The translations under genes were made by a program, and so were the position numbers. 6,018 bases of DNA from Gammaproteobacteria bacterium (GTDB taxonomy: Bacteria; Pseudomonadota; Gammaproteobacteria; DRLM01): the NCBI GenBank assembly GCA_015490395.1, contig WFXX01000174.1:1-6018 (forward strand). The letters are read 5' to 3'. Under the pieces are notes generated by a model, which saw nothing but the letters and a program-made list of their open reading frames with translations, was not told where the DNA came from and made no database searches. Shown piece after piece: positions 1 through 6,018 of this stretch (position 1 is its first letter; the number at the start of each line of letters is the position of its first letter).

Positions 1-243
1 CCCCAGGTAGGGGTTGGACGTCACCAAGGCAGGCACGGGGCAACGGTCGCGGTGCTCCGGGGCCAGCACCACCGCCCCGGCGCGGGTGGAGGCCAGCAGC
101 CGAACGTAGCGGGGATTGGCCAGAAAGCTGAGCTCCCGCGGCCCAGCCCGCTCCAGGCTGGCCACTCCGTCGATCTCCCGCCAGCCCTCGCCCGTCAGCT
201 CGGCGCCGATGCGGCGGGCCAGCTCCGCCAGCGTCCAGCCCAA
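1..243 (-). CDS. lpxD: UDP-3-O-(3-hydroxyacyl)glucosamine N-acyltransferase LpxD, N-terminal part
   Basis: LpxD transfers a 3-hydroxyacyl chain from acyl-ACP to the 2-amino group of UDP-3-O-acyl-glucosamine, the third step of lipid A synthesis, in the cytoplasm. The first 81 codons are visible; the gene runs off the left edge before the left-handed beta-helix (hexapeptide-repeat) domain. The visible part is the N-terminal uridine-binding domain: WTLAELARRIGAELTGEG (3-20), IDGVASLERAG (24-34), LSFLANPRY (38-46), AGAVVLAPE (55-63) and SNPYLG at the edge. F40, N43 and Y46 keep the family's F-x-x-N-x-x-Y uridine-contact pattern. There is no ATG or GTG near the start of this frame. I chose the TTG at 243, 11 nt after the skp stop, with GAGGG 8 nt ahead. 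A CTG at 258 overlapping the skp stop (CTGA) would add five residues and is possible but rarer. The usual next genes (fabZ, lpxA, lpxB) would lie outside the window. Confidence 0.92.
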   Translation of the reverse strand, partial: MGWTLAELARRIGAELTGEGWREIDGVASLERAGPRELSFLANPRYVRLLASTRAGAVVLAPEHRDRCPVPALVTSNPYLG

Positions 244-251
244 GGGATCGG

Positions 252-256
252 CCCTC
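252..256 (-). promoter_or_regulatory. Probable Shine-Dalgarno site of lpxD
   Basis: On the minus strand GAGGG overlaps the skp TGA stop and lies 8 nt before the TTG at 243-241. It is the only purine-rich element near the start of the lpxD frame and supports TTG as initiator, with tight coupling to skp termination. Confidence 0.4.
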
Positions 257-833
257 AGGGGGCGGAGGCCCCGCCCTGCCCCTGCCGCCCCTCCCGGGCC
301 TGCCGGCGCAGCCGCTCCAGGACCCGGCCGGTGAGATCCACCCGCTCGCTGGCGTAGGCCACCCCATCATAGAGGATCAGGTCGTAGCCCAGCTCCTGTC
401 CCAACCCCTCGATGGTCTGCTGCACCATCTGCAGCAGCCGGGAGATCTCCTCGTTGCGGCGCAGGCTGAAGTCCTCGCGCAGGTCCTCCTGGGCCCGGGC
501 CAGCTCCCGGCGGCCCTCCAGGAGCCGGCGCTCCAAGCGCCGGCGCTCGTCCTCGCTCATGATGGCCCCGTCTCGGGCCAGACGATCCTCCAGCTCGCGC
601 AGCTCCTTCTGCCGGGCCACCAGCTGATCCTGGCGCAGGGCGAACTCCTGCTTCAGCCGCTGGCTCACCGCCTCGGCCTGGGGGGCCTCCTGAAGCAGGC
701 GGGCCGCGTTGACATAGCCCACCTTCAGCGCATCCGCCCAGGCAGCAGGCACGGCGAAGACCAGCAGCAGGACCGCTGCCGATGCCACCGGGCCGCTCCG
801 GCAGGTCCCCGAGGGATGGGATGGTTTGCTCAT
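255..833 (-). CDS. skp: Periplasmic chaperone Skp (OmpH family)
   Basis: Skp is a trimeric periplasmic holdase that binds unfolded outer-membrane proteins leaving the Sec translocon and passes them to BAM, encoded just upstream. The predicted precursor is 192 aa (E. coli 161). It has a long signal peptide with a polar N-region (K3, R12), hydrophobic core VASAAVLLLVFAVPA and cleavage site AWA/D after residue 33. The mature N-terminus DALKVGYVNAARLLQEAPQAE matches the OmpH start (…KIGYVD…LL…P). Residues about 50-140 are a charged Arg/Glu/Leu-rich helical arm that would form the coiled-coil tentacles. The family's closing beta-strand/helix is LGYDLILYDGVAYASERVDLTGRVLERL (148-175, read in two pieces: LGYDLILYDGVAY and ASERVDLTGRVLERL). 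A basic Gly/Gln-rich tail extends beyond it. The start is uncertain: the ATG at 833 gives the best signal peptide but no clear Shine-Dalgarno, while in-frame TTG (875) and GTG (881) lie in the spacer, the TTG with GGAG 8 nt ahead. The reading frame remains open back into bamA (to 956). Confidence 0.9.
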   Translation of the reverse strand: MSKPSHPSGTCRSGPVASAAVLLLVFAVPAAWADALKVGYVNAARLLQEAPQAEAVSQRLKQEFALRQDQLVARQKELRELEDRLARDGAIMSEDERRRLERRLLEGRRELARAQEDLREDFSLRRNEEISRLLQMVQQTIEGLGQELGYDLILYDGVAYASERVDLTGRVLERLRRQAREGRQGQGGASAP

Positions 834-888
834 GATGACGATCTGGATGGATGATCCGGGCGGAGGGCGGACCAAGCCCACGTCTCCG

Positions 889-904
889 CTTCTGAAGTCA
901 GAAG
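889..904. repeat. Perfect inverted repeat across the bamA stop codon
   Basis: The plus-strand sequence CTTCTGAAGTCAGAAG is a 7-bp perfect inverted repeat with a 2-base centre. As RNA it would realistically form a 6-bp stem with a 4-nt loop. The bamA TGA (898-900) sits within it. Downstream on the minus strand comes CGGAGACGTGGGC with no U-tract, so it is not an intrinsic terminator. The rest of the 64-nt bamA-skp spacer (834-897) contains only a GC-rich stretch with CCGCCCTCCGCCC and a weak GGGC/GCCC pairing; I see no convincing promoter in it. Confidence 0.5.
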
Positions 905-3219
905 GGGGTTCCCAAGGCGAACTGAAAGGCCTGGGTATCGTCCCCCGCGCGAGCATTTAACGCCCGTGCCACGCTGAAAGTCAACGGTCCCACCGGCGAG
1001 AGCCACATCAGGGAGACCCCAGCGCCCAGGCGCAGGTCGCTGGGGTCGAAGTCCTCCACCGTCGAGTAGACCTGCCCGGCGTCCAGGAACAGGCCCAGAC
1101 GCAGGGAGTGGGTGTCCTCCACGAAGGGCGGCGCCGCCAGCAGCTCCACCCCCGCCACGGTGCGCAGGGCCCCACCCAAGGGCACCCCTCCCTCCCGCGG
1201 GCCCAGGGACAGGGAGCGGTAGCCGCGTACCGAGCCGATGCCACCTGCATAGAAATGCTCATAGAAAGGGAAGCCCTGGGTGCCCCCATAGCCCCAGCCG
1301 GCAGCCAGTCGGGCCCGCAGCTGCAGAGTCAGGCGTTGGGTGAGCGGGAAGTAGGCCCGCGTGTCCGAGGAGAGCTTGGCATAGGTCAGCCCCCCAGGCA
1401 GGGCCCAGGTCATGCTCAGGCTCTCCAGGAAGCCCCGCTCAGGGAAGAAGGCCCGGTTGCGGCTGTCCCGGGTCCAGCCCAGGGTGAGTTGATAGGCATT
1501 GAAACGATCACCGTTGGCCGCGAGGAAGTCACGATAAAGCTGCGGCGTGGCCGGACCGGTGCGCACCCGGGTCCGATCGTAGCCCAGGCTGAGGTTCAAG
1601 GTGTCGTACTCGCTGCGAGGTATGCTGTAGCTGAGGCTACCGCCGGCGACGTCCGAGGTGTAAGGGGCCAAGGTGATAAGCGCCCCCCGCGTGTCCGTGG
1701 CCCGCACATAGAGATTAAAGCCCCGCGAGATACCCTCGGGTGTGTAGTAGGGGTTGGTGTAAGCTATGTTATAAATGGTGTTGAAGGCGCTGTTGTTGAG
1801 GGTGACGGCCACTCGCTTGCCGGTGCCCAGGAAATTGTCCTGATTCACACTGGCATTGAGCAGCAATCCCTGGGACTGGGAGAAGCCGGCCCCCACCATG
1901 AGGGTGCCGAAGGAGGATCGCTCCTTTACCGTGTAGCGCACGTCCACCTGGTCCTGGGCATCCGGCACCCGGGGGGTCTCTACGCTCACCTCCTCGAAGT
2001 AGCCTAGGCGCAGCAGCCGCTCCCGAGAACGGCGTACTCTAGCCGTGGACAGCCAGCTCCCCTCCAGTTGACGCACCTCGCGGCGAATCACCTCGTCCCG
2101 GGTGCGGACGTTGCCCGCCACCTGCACCCGGCGCACGTAGACGCGCCGCCCGGGGTCTACGTAGAAGGTCAGAGCCACGGTGCGCCGCTGCCGGTCCACC
2201 TCGGGCACCGGGTTGATGTTGGCGAAGGCATAGCCCTCCTCCCCTAGACGGTCGGCGATGCGGGTGGCAGCCTCGGTCACGCGCCGGCGGGAGAAGAGCT
2301 CCCCCGGGCGGATGGCCACCAGACGTTGCAGCTCCTCGGCCGGCACCACGGTGCTGCCCGCCAGGCGCACCTCCGAGACGCGGTAAGGCTCGCCCTCGTG
2401 CAGGACGATCACGATGTGAATGTCGCGCAGGTCCGGGCTGATGGTGACCTGGGCGGCAGTGATGTCAAAGTCGATGTAGCCCCGGTCCATGTAGAAGGAG
2501 CGCAGGGCCTCCAGGTCCGCCTCCAACTTGGGCTTGGCGTAGCGGTCGCGGCGGGTGAGGAAAGCCAGCGGCCCCCCGGGGCCAAGGCGCATGCGCCCTA
2601 GCAGGGTCCGGGCATCGAAGGCCCGGTTCCCGATGAAGGCGATGCGCCGGATGCGGGCCACGGGGCCCTCGTGGATGCGCAGGAAGATCGCCACCCGGTG
2701 GTCGGCGAGCTCCTCCACCTTGGCACGCACGCGCGCCCCATAGCGGCCCTGGTTGAAGTATTGCCGGCGCAGCTCCAGCTCCACCCGCTCCAGCAGGGAG
2801 CGATCGAAGACCCGTCCCTTGGCCAGACCCACCCGCTCCAGGGCCTGCTCCAGATCCTCCTTGCGTAGGCTCTTGTTGCCCTCGAAGCGGACCTCGGCGA
2901 TGGCAGGCCGCTCCACCACCCGCACCACCAAGGTGCCGCCTTCGCGCTCCAGGCGCACGTCCTCGAAGAAGCCGGTACGGAACAAGGCCCGCACCGCCTC
3001 AGCCGCTCGCCGGGGGGTCAGGCGCTGGCCCTCCTCGATCACGAGATAGCTGTAGAGCGTCTCCAGCTCGATGTGCCGCAGGCCCTCCACCCGGATGGCC
3101 CGCACGGTGAAGGGCTCGAACACCGAGGCCCCTGCTGCTGGGGCCTCGGCCAGCAAGGCCGCGACCCCCAGCAGGAGGACGGCCACGAAGCCTCGCGGTG
3201 ACGAGCCGCTTCCCCTCAC
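898..3219 (-). CDS. bamA: Outer-membrane protein assembly factor BamA (Omp85 family)
   Basis: BamA is the central subunit of the BAM complex, which folds and inserts beta-barrel proteins into the outer membrane. The predicted protein is 773 aa (E. coli 810). A signal peptide covers about residues 1-31 (R2 and R9, hydrophobic FVAVLLLGVAALLA, probable cleavage near AAGA/SVF). Five POTRA domains follow at roughly 37-105, 106-186, 187-277, 278-357 and 359-434; each begins with a beta-strand and a GN/G-type turn such as VRFEGNKSL or VQVAGNVRT. The Omp85 barrel is 437-773, with NQDNFLGTGKR (459-469), the loop-6 VRGY motif at 664-667 (R665 equivalent to the lock residue), FLDAGQVYS (711-719), LRLGAGVSLMWLSPVGPL (729-746) and a C-terminal beta-signal FQFALGTPF ending in Phe. 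The loop after VRGY is short and the protein has no cysteine. The GTG start at 3219 overlaps the rseP stop (GTGA) without a clear Shine-Dalgarno, suggesting coupled reinitiation. A GTG at residue 12 would lose the basic N-region, so it is disfavoured. Confidence 0.97.
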   Translation of the reverse strand: MRGSGSSPRGFVAVLLLGVAALLAEAPAAGASVFEPFTVRAIRVEGLRHIELETLYSYLVIEEGQRLTPRRAAEAVRALFRTGFFEDVRLEREGGTLVVRVVERPAIAEVRFEGNKSLRKEDLEQALERVGLAKGRVFDRSLLERVELELRRQYFNQGRYGARVRAKVEELADHRVAIFLRIHEGPVARIRRIAFIGNRAFDARTLLGRMRLGPGGPLAFLTRRDRYAKPKLEADLEALRSFYMDRGYIDFDITAAQVTISPDLRDIHIVIVLHEGEPYRVSEVRLAGSTVVPAEELQRLVAIRPGELFSRRRVTEAATRIADRLGEEGYAFANINPVPEVDRQRRTVALTFYVDPGRRVYVRRVQVAGNVRTRDEVIRREVRQLEGSWLSTARVRRSRERLLRLGYFEEVSVETPRVPDAQDQVDVRYTVKERSSFGTLMVGAGFSQSQGLLLNASVNQDNFLGTGKRVAVTLNNSAFNTIYNIAYTNPYYTPEGISRGFNLYVRATDTRGALITLAPYTSDVAGGSLSYSIPRSEYDTLNLSLGYDRTRVRTGPATPQLYRDFLAANGDRFNAYQLTLGWTRDSRNRAFFPERGFLESLSMTWALPGGLTYAKLSSDTRAYFPLTQRLTLQLRARLAAGWGYGGTQGFPFYEHFYAGGIGSVRGYRSLSLGPREGGVPLGGALRTVAGVELLAAPPFVEDTHSLRLGLFLDAGQVYSTVEDFDPSDLRLGAGVSLMWLSPVGPLTFSVARALNARAGDDTQAFQFALGTPF

Positions 3220-4574
3220 CGCAGCAGGTGGACCAGATCGTTGTAGAAGGCCAAGGCCATGAGGGCCAGCAGCAGGACGATGCCGATGCGCTGGCCCACG
3301 GCCTGGGCCGCCTCGGAGACCGGGCTGCCCTTGACCAGCTCCACCAGGTAGTAGACCAGATGCCCCCCGTCCAACAGGGGCACGGGGAGCAGGTTGATCA
3401 CCCCCAAGCTGATGCTCACCACCGCCAAGAAACCCAGGAAGGCCACCAGACCCGCGGTGGCCGAGGAGGCGGCGTACTGGGCGATGCTGATGGGCCCGCT
3501 GAGGTTGGCTACAGAAAGCTCGCCGGTCAGCATGCCCGCCAACATGCGTAGGGTGAGGGCGGTGACCTCCCAGGTCCGGGCCAGCGCCCGGCCCAGGGCC
3601 TCATGGGGCGGATAGCGCCGCTCCACCCGCAGCTCCTCCAGCAGCCCCTCGGGCACCGTCACCGCCGCCCCGATGCGGCCGATGGTCTCGCGCCCCGAGG
3701 CCACCGGCTCAGGACGCAGCATCAGCTCCAGCTCCTCGCCCCCACGCTGCACGCGCACCCGGATGGTCTGCCCAGGCCGGGCCCGGACGTAATGGACCCA
3801 TGCCTCCCAGTCGGGGATGATCTCGCCATCGGCCTCCAGGATCAGGTCCCCGGGGCGTAGCCCAGCGCGCTCAGCCGGCCCCCCGGGCTCCAGCTCGGCC
3901 AACCGGGGGGGCACCCGGGGGCGGATGGGCTGCATCCCCACCGTCTCGAGCAGATTCCCCCGGTCCAGATCCTGCGCCACCGCTTGCAGATCCAGGCGCA
4001 GCAGGCGTCGCACACCTTCTCGCTCCACCTCCAGGCTCACCGCCCCCTGGTCCAGCACCCGGTGCAGCAGGGCCATCACCACCTCGCTCCAGGTGACGGT
4101 GGGCTCGCCGGCCACCGCGACGATGCGATCCCCGGGCTCCAGGCCGGCCTCGTAGGCGGGGCTCCCCGGCGCCACCTCGCCCACCACCGGCTTGACTCCG
4201 CTCACCCCCAGCATGAACACCGCCCAATAGAGCAGCACGGCCAAAAGAAAATTGAAGGCCGGCCCCGCGGCCACGATGGCGATGCGCGTGCCCACCGGCT
4301 GGCGGTTGAAGGCCCGGTGCCGCTCCTCGGGCGGGACCTCCCCCTCGCGCTCGTCCAGCATGCGCACGTAGCCGCCCAGGGGGAAGGCGGCCACGGCGTA
4401 CTCCGTCCCGTCCCGCCCGGTGCGCTGCCAAAGGGCGGGCCCGAAGCCAATGGAGAAGCGCAGCACCTTCACCCCCAGGCGCCGAGCCACCCAGTAATGG
4501 CCAAACTCGTGGAAGGCGATCAGCAGGCCCAAGGCCAGGAGGAAATAGAACACCGAGCTCAGCAGGCCGCTCAT
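3216..4574 (-). CDS. rseP: Site-2 zinc metalloprotease RseP (sigma-E regulatory intramembrane protease)
   Basis: This inner-membrane zinc protease (S2P/M50B family) cuts the transmembrane part of anti-sigma factors such as RseA after site-1 cleavage, releasing the envelope-stress sigma factor; it also removes remnant signal peptides in E. coli. The predicted length is 452 aa (E. coli 450). TM1 (about 5-21) runs into the zinc motif HEFGH at 22-26. GGYVRMLDERE (67-77) is the family's membrane-reentrant beta-loop region. TM2 is about 97-124. Two PDZ domains follow, about 127-195 and 221-290, each with a GxxPAxxAGLxPGD-like loop (138-149; 231-243). The conserved LSGPISIAQYA is at 358-368. TM3 carries NLLPVPLLDGG at 394-404, where D402 is the third zinc ligand and N394 the conserved Asn. 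TM4 is about 427-446. The HEFGH and D402 positions match my recollection of the E. coli numbering. The ATG at 4574 overlaps the dxr stop (ATGA) behind a strong Shine-Dalgarno. No rseA or rpoE gene is in the window, so the substrate here is inferred. Confidence 0.97.
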   Translation of the reverse strand: MSGLLSSVFYFLLALGLLIAFHEFGHYWVARRLGVKVLRFSIGFGPALWQRTGRDGTEYAVAAFPLGGYVRMLDEREGEVPPEERHRAFNRQPVGTRIAIVAAGPAFNFLLAVLLYWAVFMLGVSGVKPVVGEVAPGSPAYEAGLEPGDRIVAVAGEPTVTWSEVVMALLHRVLDQGAVSLEVEREGVRRLLRLDLQAVAQDLDRGNLLETVGMQPIRPRVPPRLAELEPGGPAERAGLRPGDLILEADGEIIPDWEAWVHYVRARPGQTIRVRVQRGGEELELMLRPEPVASGRETIGRIGAAVTVPEGLLEELRVERRYPPHEALGRALARTWEVTALTLRMLAGMLTGELSVANLSGPISIAQYAASSATAGLVAFLGFLAVVSISLGVINLLPVPLLDGGHLVYYLVELVKGSPVSEAAQAVGQRIGIVLLLALMALAFYNDLVHLLR

Positions 4575-5797
4575 GGCCTCACCTCCATCGCGCCCTCCAC
4601 CAGAGCCTCGGCCAGGCGCCGCGCGGCGGCGTCCTCCTCCAAAATGGCCTCCAGGGAGGAGGCATCGCGTGCCGGCCGGCGCCGCAGCGTCGCCTCCACC
4701 ACCCGAGGGATGCCGGTAAAGGGCAGCCTGCCGGCCAGGAAGGCCTGGACGGCCACCTCGTTGGCGGCGTTGAGCACCGTGGTGGCCGTGCCCCCCCGCG
4801 CCAGGGCCTCGTAGGCCAGACCCAGGCAAGGGAAGCGGCGGGGATCGGGCTCGGCAAACTCCAGCCGCCCCAGGGCCGGCAGGTCCAAGGGACGCACCCC
4901 CGAGCCCATCCGCTCCGGCCAAGCCAAGGCGTGGGCGATGGGGGTGCGCATGTCGGGCACGCCCAGCTGGGCCAGGAGGGAGCCGTCCACGTACTCCACC
5001 AGCGAATGGACGATGCTCTGCGGATGGATCACCACCCGGACCCGCTCCGGGGGCAGACCGAAGAGCCGGCAGGCCTCGATGACCTCCAGCCCCTTGTTCA
5101 TCATGGTGGCCGAGTCCACCGAGATCTTGCGCCCCATGTCCCAGTTGGGGTGGGCACAGGCCTGCTCCGGGGTCACGCCCTCCAAGGCCTCCGGCGGCGT
5201 GTCCCGAAAGGGGCCACCTGAGGCCGTCAGCCACAACCGGCTCACCCCCAATTCCTCCAAGGGGCGGCCGCGGCCGCCCTCCCAGGCCGCAGGCAGGCAC
5301 TGGAGGACGGCGTTGTGCTCGCTGTCCACGGGCAGCAGCAAGGCCCCGTGGGCCCGGGCGGTCTCCAGCAACAAGTGCCCAGACATCACGAGGGCTTCCT
5401 TGTTGGCCAGAAGGATACGCTTGCCCGCCCGGGCCGCGGCCAAGGTGGAGCGCAGACCCGCGGCCCCTACGATGGCGGCCATCACGCAGGAGGCCTCGGG
5501 AAGGGCGGCCAAGCGCTCCAGGGCCTCGGGGCCGGCCAGCACCTGCACCTCCGGGGCCTCCCGGCGCAACCGCTCCCGCAGGGCGGCGGCGGCCTCCGGC
5601 TCGACCAAGGCGGCGTACCGCGGGCGATGCTCCAGGCACTGGGCCGCCAGGCGCTCCACGTTGGCCCGGGCCCCCAGGGCCACCACCCGGTAGCGGTCCC
5701 GGTGGCGGGCGAGCACATCCAAGGTGCTGGTCCCGATGGAGCCGGTGCTCCCCAGCACCGCCACACCCCAGGGCCCGCCGCGGCCCTCGTCTCTCAC
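4571..5797 (-). CDS. dxr: 1-deoxy-D-xylulose 5-phosphate reductoisomerase (DXP reductoisomerase)
   Basis: This cytosolic enzyme rearranges and reduces DXP to 2-C-methyl-D-erythritol 4-phosphate with NADPH and a divalent metal, the committed step of the MEP isoprenoid pathway. The predicted protein is 408 aa (E. coli about 398). Visible motifs are the NADPH-binding GSTGSIG at 16-22, NKEALVMSG at 132-140, metal ligands in PVDSEHNA (D158, E160), substrate loop TASGGPFRD at 191-199, HPNWDMGRKISVDSA at 216-230 (H216, W219, M221) and MMNKGLEVIEA at 232-242 (N234, K235, E238, the third metal ligand). The conserved HPQSIVHSLVEYVDGS and VPDMRTPIAHAL segments follow. All key residues are present, so it should be active. 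I chose the GTG at 5797 because it overlaps the cdsA stop as GTGA, the pattern repeated at other junctions, and leaves a short N-terminal tail before the Rossmann strand. The frame is open upstream to 5923, but that part lies inside cdsA and has no family similarity. A GTG at residue 12 is a less likely, very short alternative. Confidence 0.96.
   Translation of the reverse strand: MRDEGRGGPWGVAVLGSTGSIGTSTLDVLARHRDRYRVVALGARANVERLAAQCLEHRPRYAALVEPEAAAALRERLRREAPEVQVLAGPEALERLAALPEASCVMAAIVGAAGLRSTLAAARAGKRILLANKEALVMSGHLLLETARAHGALLLPVDSEHNAVLQCLPAAWEGGRGRPLEELGVSRLWLTASGGPFRDTPPEALEGVTPEQACAHPNWDMGRKISVDSATMMNKGLEVIEACRLFGLPPERVRVVIHPQSIVHSLVEYVDGSLLAQLGVPDMRTPIAHALAWPERMGSGVRPLDLPALGRLEFAEPDPRRFPCLGLAYEALARGGTATTVLNAANEVAVQAFLAGRLPFTGIPRVVEATLRRRPARDASSLEAILEEDAAARRLAEALVEGAMEVRP
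4579..4586 (-). promoter_or_regulatory. Strong Shine-Dalgarno site of rseP
   Basis: On the minus strand GGAGGTGA lies 4 nt before the ATG at 4574, inside the last codons of dxr (…ATGGAGGTGAGGCCATGA). It matches eight contiguous bases of the expected anti-Shine-Dalgarno complement and fixes the rseP start at 4574. It is much stronger than anything visible ahead of dxr, bamA or skp, so rseP can probably initiate on its own as well as through coupling to dxr. Confidence 0.8.
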
Positions 5798-6018
5798 GGC
5801 AGCGCCCCCAGCAACCGCAACCCGAGATAGGCCGCCGGCACCCCCGCCAACAGGCCATCGATGCGATCTAGCACACCCCCGTGCCCGGGGAGCAAGCGGC
5901 CGCTGTCCTTGGCCCCTGCCCACCGCTTGAGCGCGCTCTCGAGCAGATCCCCCACCACGGCGCAGACCGCCACCCCGAAGGCCACCAGCAGCCAGCCCCC
6001 CGCCGGCAGGCCTAGCAA
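5794..6018 (-). CDS. cdsA: Phosphatidate cytidylyltransferase (CDP-diacylglycerol synthase), C-terminal part
   Basis: This integral inner-membrane enzyme converts phosphatidic acid and CTP to CDP-diacylglycerol, the branch-point precursor of bacterial phospholipids. Only the last 74 codons and the TGA stop are in the window; the gene continues past 6018, so the TTG at the edge should be read as an internal Leu, not a start. The family signature is intact: SALKRWAGAKDSGRLLPGHG followed by GVLDRID, which fits the CdsA pattern S-x-x-K-R-x4-K-D-x-x-x-x-x-P-G-H-G-G-x-x-D-R-x-D. The KD and DRID acidic/basic residues belong to the metal and nucleotide site known for the family. A hydrophobic segment precedes the signature and another (AGVPAAYLGLRLLGALP) closes the protein, as in E. 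coli CdsA. Its TGA overlaps the GTG start of dxr (GTGA), the usual neighbour. Identification is firm; the full length cannot be judged. Confidence 0.96.
   Translation of the reverse strand: MLGLPAGGWLLVAFGVAVCAVVGDLLESALKRWAGAKDSGRLLPGHGGVLDRIDGLLAGVPAAYLGLRLLGALP

Noticed and set aside
834..960. A sigma-E promoter or intrinsic terminator between bamA and skp
   Set aside because: I found no GGAACTT-like -35 element by eye and no stem followed by a T-run on the minus strand; the hairpin at the bamA stop lacks a U-tract.
1108..2007. A 299-codon open frame on the plus strand, antisense to bamA
   Set aside because: It lies fully inside bamA, whose domains and motifs are clear on the other strand. 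Its translation has no recognisable domain and follows from GC-rich codon usage, which depletes stops in the opposite frames.
3984..4814. A 276-codon plus-strand open frame antisense to rseP and dxr
   Set aside because: It crosses the rseP/dxr junction and its translation is low-complexity (His, Gln, Gly rich) with no family resemblance; it is a GC shadow.
3216..5858. An 880-codon minus-strand frame that would fuse a long N-terminal extension to RseP
   Set aside because: The extra part reads through dxr out of frame as Gly/Arg/Pro-rich sequence. The HEFGH-containing protein starts at the ATG at 4574 behind a strong Shine-Dalgarno, with the expected length.
4571..5923. A 450-aa version of Dxr starting at 5923
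   Set aside because: The added N-terminus overlaps the conserved cdsA C-terminus in another frame and has no Dxr similarity; the GTG at 5797 fits family length and the overlap pattern.
1..6018. A novel defence, mobile or accessory system
   Set aside because: All of the sequence is accounted for by six conserved housekeeping envelope genes in their usual order. I saw no transposase, repeat array, tRNA, attachment site or compositional break.

Overview
The window is a GC-rich stretch of a Gram-negative chromosome. It carries one unidirectional gene block, entirely on the minus strand. In transcription order (high to low coordinate) it reads: end of cdsA, dxr (ispC), rseP, bamA, skp (ompH family) and start of lpxD. 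This is the classic envelope-biogenesis cluster of gamma- and beta-proteobacteria. The high GC content, frequent GTG/TTG starts, the presence of skp between bamA and lpxD, and the close match of RseP catalytic positions to the E. coli numbering favour a high-GC gammaproteobacterium. A betaproteobacterium cannot be excluded from this window alone.

Layout from the right edge: cdsA enters at 6018 and ends at 5794. dxr (5797-4571) overlaps its stop as GTGA. rseP (4574-3216) overlaps the dxr stop as ATGA and has a near-perfect Shine-Dalgarno. bamA (3219-898) overlaps the rseP stop as GTGA. A 64-nt spacer, with a small inverted repeat across the bamA stop, precedes skp (833-255). After about 11 nt, lpxD begins (probably TTG at 243) and runs off the left edge. 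Coding density is nearly complete, there is no gene-free stretch above 300 bases, and no RNA gene, mobile element or CRISPR was seen.

The genes share one theme, building the cell envelope. CdsA makes CDP-diacylglycerol for phospholipids. Dxr commits carbon to the MEP isoprenoid pathway, which supplies the undecaprenyl carrier. RseP is the site-2 protease of the envelope-stress pathway. BamA inserts outer-membrane beta-barrels and Skp chaperones those barrels through the periplasm. LpxD acylates the lipid A precursor. The stop/start overlaps suggest one polycistronic, translationally coupled message from cdsA to bamA.

I found no sign of a new biological system here. The observations in the hunt section are modest: start-site ambiguities, a short BamA loop 6 and a small hairpin.
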